Origin: an uncultured Prevotella sp.
GTDB taxonomy: Bacteria > Bacteroidota > Bacteroidia > Bacteroidales > Bacteroidaceae
Length of the DNA: 5,434 bases
Assembly: GCA_900546605.1 (NCBI GenBank)
Contig: URDV01000158.1
Span: 1-5,434, forward strand
Direction: 5' to 3'
Of the stretch, positions 1 through 5,111 are shown piece after piece. Position 1 is the first letter of the stretch. Every line of letters starts with the position of its first letter. The notes beneath the pieces are model-generated. The model searched no databases and was not told the DNA's origin. It saw nothing but the letters and a program-made list of their open reading frames with translations. Both the position numbers and the translations under genes were made by a program.

Positions 1-103
1 GCTTTTGCCCTTTCAGGGCGCGACTGCTCCAACACGTGGGACCCAGGGTGTCGCTACGCTTGCCCTGGGCTCCGTGCTCCATTGGGCCTTCAGCCCGCAC
101 TTG
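1..103 (+). repeat. REP-like three-hairpin element, copy A
   Basis: This element starts with GCTTTTGCCC and contains three small inverted repeats in order. Hairpin 1 is GCCCT-TTC-AGGGC (7-19). The central hairpin has arms CCCAGGG (42-48) and CCCTGGG (63-69). Hairpin 3 has arms GGGC/GCCC around a pyrimidine-rich loop (85-97). It matches copy B at 353-455 at about 94 of 103 positions by hand alignment, without gaps. It may extend beyond the left edge of the window. Its sequence diverges from B after position 103, so it lacks the TAAATCCGA tail shared by copies B and C. Similar elements are dispersed in intergenic regions of Bacteroidetes near RAYT transposases; that part is general knowledge of REP families. 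No protein is credible here. Confidence 0.75.
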
Positions 104-107
104 TAAG

Positions 108-255
108 TAGGGTGTTGTTAGTTGTAATAGGTCGATATCTGCTATAGCTTACAGCCATATCTATATGAGACAACTTTTTACATTTAACTATCACATTTTG
201 AGGACGTTACACACGAAAATTGGACGCGTTAAGTATTCCGATTTTGAACACCCTA
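108..255. repeat. 9-bp inverted repeat bounding the inter-REP spacer
   Basis: TAGGGTGTT at 108-116 is the exact reverse complement of AACACCCTA at 247-255. The arms lie just outside copy A and just outside the truncated REP head at 256-277. The AT-rich interior has further small self-complementary pieces, such as GATAT/ATATC around 134-158. No gene is seen inside. The arms could be the ends of a small non-autonomous insertion or the base of a long hairpin. Confidence 0.45.
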
Positions 256-277
256 CCTGTAAGGGCAAAAGCTTTAA
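256..277 (-). repeat. Truncated REP head in inverted orientation
   Basis: These 22 bases are the exact reverse complement of 348-369, the first part of copy B. They include the GCTTTTGCCCTTAC start and most of hairpin 1. The loop variant TAC is shared with copy B and not with copy A, so the pair 256-277/348-369 probably arose together. The remainder of the element is missing on the left, where the sequence changes into the AACACCCTA arm. The two arms are separated by 70 bp, giving a head-to-head arrangement like the paired REPs (BIMEs) known from enterobacteria. Confidence 0.6.
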
Positions 278-347
278 CCCTTTATGTTATTCTTACTTGA
301 TAGCTGATTTAGCGTATGTATATTTTGTTCAACAGCTGCGCCATGTC

Positions 348-474
348 TTAAAGCTTTTGCCCTTACAGGGCGCGACTGCTCCAACACGCGATACCCAGGG
401 TGTCGCTTCGCTTGCCCTGGGCTATGTGCTCCATTGGGCTTTCAGCCCGCCCTTGCTAAATCCGAGACCTGAGT
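348..474 (+). repeat. REP-like three-hairpin element, copy B
   Basis: The hairpins are GCCCT-TAC-AGGGC (359-371), CCCAGGG (394-400) with CCCTGGG (415-421), and GGGCT-TTC-AGCCC (437-449). Copy B shares with copy C, but not A, a tail TAAATCCGAGACCTGAGT (457-474), so the true unit is about 125 bp. The tail is followed by the small palindrome AGTTA-C-TAACT (472-482). The long reading frame through this copy encodes the residues TQGVASLAL, which also appear in copies A and C. It is open because the element lacks stops in that frame, not because it is a gene. Confidence 0.75.
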
Positions 475-535
475 TACTAACTTTAAAAATGGGTCAAATT
501 ATTTTTTCATTACTAAAGTAGCACAAGGCGCTATG

Positions 536-543
536 CAAAGGTA
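536..543 (-). promoter_or_regulatory. Candidate minus-strand -7 element
   Basis: Read on the minus strand, this is TACCTTTG, an exact match to the Bacteroidetes -7 consensus TAnnTTTG. It would drive transcription leftward into the REP array. No TTTG-like -33 box is seen at the usual spacing of about 19-21 bp, so the call is weak. Confidence 0.25.
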
Positions 544-628
544 GTGTAAATATTAATTACCCCACACGATAACGAAAGTTTTTTTGAAAAATAATAGTTG
601 CCTCACTACAAATATCAAAAAAAGATTG

Positions 629-636
629 CACCTTTG
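629..636 (+). promoter_or_regulatory. Candidate tdh promoter (-7 element)
   Basis: CACCTTTG matches TAnnTTTG at all but the first base and lies 52 bp upstream of the tdh start, predicting a 5' leader of roughly 45 nt. A good -33 TTTG box is not visible, so the element would be imperfect or regulated. Confidence 0.4.
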
Positions 637-688
637 CATAAACATATAGCAAACACAACATCTAACATAAATTCTTTCTCACAAAAAG

Positions 689-1642
689 ATGAAAAATATT
701 TTGGTGATTGGTGCTACAGGACAGATTGGTTCTGAGCTTACCATGAAGTTGCGCGGCATTTACGGCAACGAACACGTAGTGTGTGGTTACATTCCCAGTG
801 CTGCCCCTAAAGGCGAATTAGCAGAGAACGGACCTAAAGAAATCTGCGATGTTACTAATGGCGAAATGATTACCGAAGTTGTGCGCAAGCATAACATCGA
901 TGCCATTTACAACCTTGCCGCCTTGTTGAGCGTAGTGGCCGAAGGCCGCCCACAGTTAGCATGGAAAATTGGTATTGACGGCTTGTGGAATGTGCTTGAA
1001 GTAGCTCGTGAAAACAACTGCTCGGTATTCACTCCCAGTTCAATCGGTTCTTTTGGTCCTGAAACTCCTCCCAATCACGTTCCTCAAGATACTATTCAGC
1101 GTCCACGTACCATTTATGGTGTGTCAAAGGTAACTACTGAATTGCTCTCTGACTACTACTTCCGCAAGTATGGTGTTGACACACGTGCCGTACGTTTCCC
1201 GGGGCTTATTTCATACGTAACCTTGCCTGGTGGTGGTACTACCGACTATGCTTGCGACATTTACTACTCGGCCGTACGTGGCGAAAAGTTTGTATGTCCC
1301 ATTGCTAAGGGCACTTACATGGACATGATGTATATGCCCGATGCCTTGCGTGCTGCTGTTGAGTTGATGGAGGCTGACCCTTCACGCCTTATCCACCGCA
1401 ACGCATTCAACATTGCCTCAATGAGCTTTGACCCTGAAGGCGTGTTGGCTGCCATTCGCAAGTACAAGCCTAACTTTGAAATGGAATACCAAGTTGACCC
1501 CTTGAAGCAAGCTAACGCTGACTCTTGGCCTAATAGCTTAGACGACATTTGCGCACGCCAAGAGTGGGACTGGAAACCTGAGTATGACCTTGACGCTATG
1601 ACTGTTGATATGCTTCAAAAGTTGGAAGAGAAGTTGAAGTAA
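689..1642 (+). CDS. tdh: L-threonine 3-dehydrogenase, SDR type
   Basis: This 317-residue cytosolic protein is predicted to oxidise L-threonine to 2-amino-3-ketobutyrate with NAD+, the first step of threonine breakdown to glycine and acetyl-CoA. It belongs to the extended short-chain dehydrogenases (epimerase-like fold), not the zinc-dependent Tdh of E. coli. Visible motifs are the NAD-binding GATGQIG near the N-terminus (G8, G11, G14), NLAA at 75-78, a serine pair at 117-118, the catalytic YGVSK with Y143 and K147, and the GGGTTDYA signature at 181-188 that is typical of SDR-type threonine dehydrogenases. The length fits the family. The start follows an A-rich leader, and the Rossmann strand begins at residue 3. 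The usual partner, glycine C-acetyltransferase (kbl), is not adjacent, and tdh seems to be a single-gene transcript ended by the hairpins after it. A generic sugar epimerase is less likely because of the GGTTDYA motif. Confidence 0.88.
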   Translation: MKNILVIGATGQIGSELTMKLRGIYGNEHVVCGYIPSAAPKGELAENGPKEICDVTNGEMITEVVRKHNIDAIYNLAALLSVVAEGRPQLAWKIGIDGLWNVLEVARENNCSVFTPSSIGSFGPETPPNHVPQDTIQRPRTIYGVSKVTTELLSDYYFRKYGVDTRAVRFPGLISYVTLPGGGTTDYACDIYYSAVRGEKFVCPIAKGTYMDMMYMPDALRAAVELMEADPSRLIHRNAFNIASMSFDPEGVLAAIRKYKPNFEMEYQVDPLKQANADSWPNSLDDICARQEWDWKPEYDLDAMTVDMLQKLEEKLK

Positions 1643-1664
1643 ACGCAACCCTTTCAAAACAATA

Positions 1665-1711
1665 AAGAGTGGTTCTAATAAATCTGAATCGTGATTATTA
1701 GAATCACTCTT
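1665..1711 (+). terminator. 17-bp stem hairpin after tdh
   Basis: The arms at 1665-1681 and 1695-1711 are complementary over 17 positions with one G-U wobble, enclosing a 13-nt loop. The stem begins 23 bp after the tdh stop. No T-tract follows on the plus strand, so it may stabilise the mRNA 3' end or assist the adjacent terminator and not terminate by itself. A small open frame on the other strand here is incidental. Confidence 0.6.
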
Positions 1712-1720
1712 AAAATAATC

Positions 1721-1773
1721 CACCGCAACAATCTGTTCTCATTAAGAGCAAATTGCTGCGGTGTTTTTTTTTT
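1721..1773 (+). terminator. Rho-independent terminator of tdh
   Basis: CACCGCA (1721-1727) pairs with TGCGGTG (1757-1763). Inside, CAAT/ATTG and GTTCT/AGAGC (with one G-U pair) extend the stem, and a run of ten T's follows at 1764-1773. This is a textbook intrinsic terminator and separates tdh from the next gene. Confidence 0.88.
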
Positions 1774-1868
1774 ACAACGCTGAATATTTATTCTCATATT
1801 TGCTCAACAACACAGGAAGCAAAGGCGGCAGAGAGGTGAATGAAAAATGGCACTTCCAATAAGTAGGT

Positions 1869-1900
1869 GTTGGTTCATCAAACCATTTTTTCTACATTTG
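1869..1900 (+). promoter_or_regulatory. Promoter of the M20 hydrolase gene
   Basis: TACATTTG at 1893-1900 matches the Bacteroidetes -7 consensus TAnnTTTG exactly. GTTG at 1869-1872 matches the -33 box TTTG at three of four positions, with a 20-bp spacer. Transcription would start at about 1904-1908, right at the ATG at 1907. An upstream in-frame ATG at 1847 therefore lies inside or before the promoter and is rejected as the start. Confidence 0.6.
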
Positions 1901-1906
1901 CACTAT

Positions 1907-2962
1907 ATGAACGCATCACAACTTACACACGAAGCATTGCAAGTGTTGCAACGCCTCATCAGCATTCCTTCGGTAAGCCGCAACGAAACAGCTGCTGCCG
2001 ACTTTTTGTTTGATTATCTGAAAACCAAAGGGGCTAATCCTCAGCGACACCACAACAACATTTGGTGTGAACAAACTACAACTAAAGGCAATCGACCCAC
2101 ATTGTTACTCAATGCTCACATTGACACCGTAAAGCCCGCTGCCACTTGGAAGCATGACCCTTTCACGCCTTGCATTGAAGGGGACCAACTCTTTGGGTTA
2201 GGCAGCAACGACTGCGGTGGTGGATTGGTTGCGCTCATGCAGGTGTTTTTAGCCTTGCAACACTATAAGGAATTGCCTTACCACCTTATTTTTTTAGCTT
2301 CAGCTGAAGAGGAGGTGTCGGGCAAAACGGGTATTGAATCAGTGCTACCACTACTCCCCCCTATTGATGTTGCCTTGGTAGGTGAACCTACGGGCATGCA
2401 ACCCGCCATTGCCGAAAAAGGCCTCATGGTGCTTGACTGCACAGCACACGGACGCTCAGGACATGCGGCACGCAACGAGGGGATGAATGCCATTTACGAA
2501 GCTTTGCCTTGCATAGAGTGGCTACGTACCTTTGAGTTTGAAAAGAAGACTGATTTATTAGGTCCTGTCAAAACATCTGTTACGATGATAAACGCTGGTA
2601 CGCAACACAATGTGGTACCCGATGTGTGCAACTTTGTGGTAGACGTACGCGCTAATGAATGTTACACGAATGAGGAGATATTAGCGGCTATACAAGCTCA
2701 ATGGCCCACTATTGATTTTAAGCCACGCTCTACGCGGCTACACTCCTCACGCATTGATGCACAGCATCCTCTCATTCAACGAGCCTTGGCTTTAGGTCGC
2801 ACCCCATTTGGTTCACCCACTTTGAGCGATCAAGCCTTAATGCGCTTTCCTTCGTTTAAGATGGGACCTGGCGATTCTGCTCGTTCACACACGGCTGAAG
2901 AGTTTATTCGTATGAGCGAAATAAAAGAGGCCATTGAATTGTACACACAATTAATAGGCTAA
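1907..2962 (+). CDS. argE: M20 metallo-deacylase, ArgE type
   Basis: This 351-residue cytosolic M20-family zinc hydrolase resembles acetylornithine deacetylase and the Bacteroides enzyme of the N-succinyl arginine pathway. It probably removes the acyl group from N-acylcitrulline or N-acylornithine. Numbering from the ATG at 1907, expected metal ligands and catalytic residues are visible: HID (H71, D73), SND (D102), AEEE (E135 as likely base, E136 as ligand), GEPT (E160) and RSHTAEE (H328). GRSGHAA (H186) lies in the dimerisation domain, and DVR is at 246-248. The alternative start at 1847 would add 20 hydrophobic, non-conserved residues and overlaps the promoter. In Bacteroidetes this pathway is thought to use succinylated intermediates; the sequence cannot tell succinyl from acetyl. 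No other arginine gene is nearby, so the gene has its own promoter. DapE or another M20 peptidase is a less likely alternative. Confidence 0.82.
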   Translation: MNASQLTHEALQVLQRLISIPSVSRNETAAADFLFDYLKTKGANPQRHHNNIWCEQTTTKGNRPTLLLNAHIDTVKPAATWKHDPFTPCIEGDQLFGLGSNDCGGGLVALMQVFLALQHYKELPYHLIFLASAEEEVSGKTGIESVLPLLPPIDVALVGEPTGMQPAIAEKGLMVLDCTAHGRSGHAARNEGMNAIYEALPCIEWLRTFEFEKKTDLLGPVKTSVTMINAGTQHNVVPDVCNFVVDVRANECYTNEEILAAIQAQWPTIDFKPRSTRLHSSRIDAQHPLIQRALALGRTPFGSPTLSDQALMRFPSFKMGPGDSARSHTAEEFIRMSEIKEAIELYTQLIG

Positions 2963-2970
2963 ATTAACGC

Positions 2971-3061
2971 GTTGGCGGAATTAGTAAACAAGTTGACAAG
3001 TTAACGGGTTAACAGGTAAGTTTGCCAAGCTTTTTACCCGTTAACTTAGAAATCCGCCAAC
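2971..3061. terminator. Nested inverted repeats between convergent genes
   Basis: The outer arms GTTGGCGGA (2971-2979) and TCCGCCAAC (3053-3061) enclose the inner arms AAGTTAACGGGT (2998-3009) and ACCCGTTAACTT (3036-3047), all perfect. The structure begins 8 bp after the M20 gene stop and ends 3 bp before the regulator's stop. It is symmetrical and could end transcription from both sides. No proper T-tract follows on either strand, so its function as an intrinsic terminator is inferred from position and fold. Confidence 0.55.
2989..3020. repeat. Four degenerate 8-bp tandem repeats
   Basis: CAAGTTGA, CAAGTTAA, CGGGTTAA and CAGGTAAG follow each other without gaps. They overlap the left arm of the inner inverted repeat. 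The array looks like a short, decayed octamer microsatellite of the GTTAAC type. Confidence 0.5.
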
Positions 3062-3064
3062 AAG

Positions 3065-3688
3065 TTATATAAAGTACTCGACCTCTTGCACCCAACCTGC
3101 ACGCAAGGCATAACGGGTGGCCTCGTAGGTGGTTGATACTCCTAATTTGCGAAATATATTCTTTTTATGCGTCACAATGGTGTGTACCGATGAACATCTC
3201 TCCTCGGCTATAGCTTTAGCACTTTTGCCTTGCGCTATGAGCTGAAGTATTGAAATCTCGGTGGGAGTGAGGTGTACATCGTGAGTGTAGGTTGCCGAAA
3301 CAGTATGCAACATGTCGGCCACGACTGCACACACCACGCGCTCGCCTTGCTGTAGTTTATACACAGCTTGCAACACGTCGTTACGTGTGCAATCCTTTGT
3401 GAGGAAACTCACTTGTGGTTCGGCACCCAACAAATGTACTAAGTTTGGAGCAAACTCGGCCGACAACATCAACCAACGCGCTTGGACAAAACGTCGCAGA
3501 TAGATGAGCATTTGCTCGGGAGTGGTGAAGTTGAACAAACTAAAGTCTATCACCACCACAGCATCGACACTTTGCTCTAATTTTTCAGCCAACTGCTGCT
3601 TGTTAGCTGCAAAACACAAAGGCTGATTAGCCAAATAGCTAACCAGCGCATCATGCGTGAGAGGTTGATTGTCTGCAATAATTATCAT
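3065..3688 (-). CDS. LuxR/NarL-type response regulator, orphan
   Basis: This is a DNA-binding transcription regulator of about 207 residues with a receiver-like N-terminal domain and a C-terminal LuxR helix-turn-helix. From the ATG at 3688, the receiver begins at once with MIIIADNQPL; the acidic pocket is reduced to one Asp (D6). The likely phospho-acceptor is D49 in VVIDFS, with S76 and K98 at the switch positions. The HTH spans about residues 138-200, from LTPTEISILQLIAQGKS through SVHTIVTHKKNIFRKLGV. An earlier ATG at 3718 would add ten residues before the first receiver strand and is less likely. No histidine kinase is adjacent. The gene lies downstream of cysK on the same strand, about 160 bp apart, so co-transcription is possible but unproven. 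Its target and signal are unknown; the receiver may be only weakly phosphorylated. Confidence 0.8.
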   Translation of the reverse strand: MIIIADNQPLTHDALVSYLANQPLCFAANKQQLAEKLEQSVDAVVVIDFSLFNFTTPEQMLIYLRRFVQARWLMLSAEFAPNLVHLLGAEPQVSFLTKDCTRNDVLQAVYKLQQGERVVCAVVADMLHTVSATYTHDVHLTPTEISILQLIAQGKSAKAIAEERCSSVHTIVTHKKNIFRKLGVSTTYEATRYALRAGWVQEVEYFI

Positions 3689-3712
3689 GGCGATTCTATT
3701 TTGTAAGTAGGC

Positions 3713-3734
3713 ATTCAAAAAAATTACTTTGAAT
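3713..3734. repeat. Small inverted repeat upstream of the regulator
   Basis: ATTCAAA (3713-3719) and TTTGAAT (3728-3734) are perfect arms with an 8-nt A/T-rich loop, located 25 bp upstream of the preferred regulator start. It could be an operator (for example autoregulation) or a weak terminator for cysK read-through. No convincing -7 element is seen for the regulator gene. Confidence 0.35.
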
Positions 3735-3851
3735 GTCTACTTTGTTATTGCATCTTCAGTCTTGGTGTGCATCTTTTATCACATACTCTCCCAACAAGTT
3801 TTGTCTTTGCATCTAACGTTACCAAGCGAAGAGAGCAAAAACATTGCCTCA

Positions 3852-4799
3852 TTACACGGGATACTCTTCAAAAGCGTAGAGGACTGTCGACAAATAGCGT
3901 TCGCCTGTATCGGGCAACAAAGCTACAATGGTTTTTCCCTCGTTTTCAGGTTGCTTTGCCAACTCTATAGCCGCATGCAAGGCAGCACCTGACGAAATGC
4001 CCACTAACAAGCCCTCTTTGCTGGCCAACAAGCGCGAAGCACGAATGGCATCATTATCGGCAATGGGTAATATATGGTCGGCTGCTGCGTGGTCAAAGTT
4101 TTTGGGTACGAAACCTGCACCAATGCCTTGAATCTTATGAGGACCAGATGGTTGGCCTTCGAGTACTGCGCTCGTAGCTGGTTCCACAGCATAGGCTTTA
4201 ATGGCTGGGTTGTGGCTTTTCAGTCCGCGAGCTGTTCCGCTCAACGTACCACCAGTTCCTACACCTGCTACAAATATATCGACCTTGCCATCGGTGTCGC
4301 GCCAAATTTCCTCGGCAGTAGTACGTGTGTGCGCTGCAGGGTTGGCAGGATTTTCAAACTGTTGAGGAATAAAACTACCTGGATATTGCCGCTGTAGCTC
4401 ATTTGCCTTGGCAATAGCCCCCTTCATGCCTTCAGCGCCAGGTGTTAACACCAGTTCCGCACCAAGAGCTTTGAGCAAATTACGGCGTTCCAAACTCATT
4501 GTCTCGGGCATGGTGAGTATCAAACGATAGCCTTTAACTGAAGCCACCCATGCTAAACCTATGCCAGTGTTACCACTGGTGGGTTCAATAATCACACCAC
4601 CAGGTTGCAACACACCACGCTGCTCTGCGTCATTTATCATAGCCAAAGCTACACGATCCTTTACACTACCACCTGGGTTGAAATATTCGAGTTTTACTAT
4701 TACGTGTGCCTTAAGGCCCAGTTCCTTTTCAATGTTTTGCACTTCAAGCAACGGAGTGTTGCCTACTAACTCTGTGAGTGAATGATAAATCTGGCTCAT
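3852..4799 (-). CDS. cysK: Cysteine synthase A (O-acetylserine sulfhydrylase)
   Basis: This is a complete 315-residue cytosolic PLP enzyme that makes L-cysteine and acetate from O-acetylserine and sulfide. The fold-type II signature is intact: LVGNTPL at 11-17, NPGGSVKDR with the PLP-binding K47, the substrate-binding TSGNT loop at 74-78, QQFENPANP near 146-154, the phosphate-binding GTGGT at 181-185, and GISSGA near 267-272 with the serine that contacts the PLP ring nitrogen. The C-terminus DTGERYLST fits CysK more than the longer cystathionine beta-synthases. The start is preceded by an A-rich leader without a Shine-Dalgarno sequence. No cysE or sulfate-assimilation gene is visible nearby. 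A response regulator follows on the same strand. CysK and CysM are hard to separate by eye, but the length and loop motifs favour CysK. Confidence 0.93.
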   Translation of the reverse strand: MSQIYHSLTELVGNTPLLEVQNIEKELGLKAHVIVKLEYFNPGGSVKDRVALAMINDAEQRGVLQPGGVIIEPTSGNTGIGLAWVASVKGYRLILTMPETMSLERRNLLKALGAELVLTPGAEGMKGAIAKANELQRQYPGSFIPQQFENPANPAAHTRTTAEEIWRDTDGKVDIFVAGVGTGGTLSGTARGLKSHNPAIKAYAVEPATSAVLEGQPSGPHKIQGIGAGFVPKNFDHAAADHILPIADNDAIRASRLLASKEGLLVGISSGAALHAAIELAKQPENEGKTIVALLPDTGERYLSTVLYAFEEYPV

Positions 4800-4929
4800 A
4801 TTGTTATGGTTTTATTTTTGTGTTACTTGTTATGTTTGCGGCCCCCTACCTTTTTTATATGTGGGTTGATAGGAGCAAATGTTTATCTGCATTTCCCATT
4901 ATGTAGGAGATATTTTTTGTTTGACGATG

Positions 4930-4937
4930 CAAAGGTA
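4930..4937 (-). promoter_or_regulatory. Candidate cysK promoter (-7 element)
   Basis: On the minus strand this reads TACCTTTG, an exact TAnnTTTG match, followed by a leader of about 125 nt to the cysK ATG at 4799. The nearest TTTG upstream lies inside the palindrome at 4960-4977, with a 26-bp spacer instead of about 19-21, so the promoter may need an activator. Confidence 0.45.
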
Positions 4938-4959
4938 GGTAGAAAATGGGCACTTCACC

Positions 4960-4977
4960 ATACCAAATGTTTGGTAT
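4960..4977. promoter_or_regulatory. Perfect palindrome, candidate cysK operator
   Basis: ATACCAAATGTTTGGTAT consists of two perfect 8-bp arms around TG, as expected for a dimeric regulator. It lies about 22 bp upstream of the cysK -7 element, where a regulator could contact RNA polymerase. Which regulator binds is unknown; sulfur or cysteine control is an inference from position. Confidence 0.45.
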
Positions 4978-5026
4978 ATCACATTTACATGAGCAAAAAG
5001 ACACTTAATAGCACATAAAATGAAAA

Positions 5027-5061
5027 TATTGCTGTTCGTTAAAGCTCAAAGAACAGCAATA
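5027..5061 (-). terminator. 11-bp stem-loop between RAYT and cysK
   Basis: The arms at 5027-5037 and 5051-5061 (core ATTGCTGTTC/GAACAGCAAT) are perfectly complementary with a 13-nt loop. On the minus strand it is followed by the T-rich ATTTTCATTTTATG, so it may end transcripts coming from the transposase before they reach cysK. The T-tract is interrupted, so the call is moderate. Confidence 0.5.
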
Positions 5062-5092
5062 AAAGTAAAATCAGTCAAAGAGGTGACGGCAC

Positions 5093-5109
5093 TTGAGTAT
5101 AGTACTCAA
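5093..5109. repeat. Palindrome at the outer end of REP copy C
   Basis: TTGAGTA-TAG-TACTCAA has two perfect 7-bp arms with a 3-nt loop. It lies just beyond the ACCTGAGT tail of copy C. Copy B has a different small palindrome (AGTTA-C-TAACT) in the corresponding place. It may be the terminal hairpin of the transposon or part of the element boundary. Confidence 0.45.
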
Positions 5110-5111
5110 TG

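Larger units (their letters stand above)
476..688. other. AT-rich intergenic region upstream of tdh
   Basis: No gene is seen between the end of copy B and tdh. The stretch holds an 11-bp perfect inverted repeat, TATGCAAAGGT (532-542) and ACCTTTGCATA (630-640). Each arm contains a Bacteroidetes -7-like sequence, and the two point away from each other. The last 50 bases before the tdh start are A-rich with no Shine-Dalgarno sequence, as is usual for this phylum. Confidence 0.5.
4800..5026. other. cysK upstream region, no gene
   Basis: This is the intergenic region ahead of cysK. It holds the candidate cysK promoter (4930-4937), a palindromic candidate operator (4960-4977) and a predicted 5' leader of about 125 nt. 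A plus-strand open frame (4782-5018) crosses it but overlaps the cysK start and looks like chance. Confidence 0.5.

Noticed and set aside
1..474. CRISPR array or integron attC sites
   Set aside because: Only two full direct copies about 250 bp apart, no regular spacers, no cas gene or integrase; the hairpin architecture and distant RAYT fit REP elements better.
165..521. Plus-strand open frame of 118 codons
   Set aside because: It runs through REP copy B and AT-rich spacer. Its TQGVASLAL segment recurs in all repeat copies because the repeat has no stop in that frame. No start context or family resemblance.
1538..1723. Minus-strand open frame over the tdh end and hairpin
   Set aside because: Antisense to conserved tdh codons and ending in a stem-loop; a shadow frame.
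1840..1866. Eight-codon mini-frame after AGAGGTGA, a possible leader peptide
   Set aside because: It lies upstream of the predicted transcription start of the M20 gene, and Bacteroidetes do not depend on Shine-Dalgarno sequences; chance is likely.
1847..1906. Upstream start for the M20 gene adding 20 residues
   Set aside because: The extension contains the -33 and -7 promoter boxes and is unlike the family N-terminus, which begins near the ATG at 1907.
3729..3992. Plus-strand open frame antisense to the end of cysK
   Set aside because: It overlaps the intact cysK coding region and another shadow frame; no independent support.
4782..5018. Plus-strand open frame of 78 codons overlapping the cysK start
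   Set aside because: Hydrophobic and cysteine-rich composition typical of AT-rich intergenic translation, overlaps cysK and its regulatory region, and has no promoter or recognisable motif.
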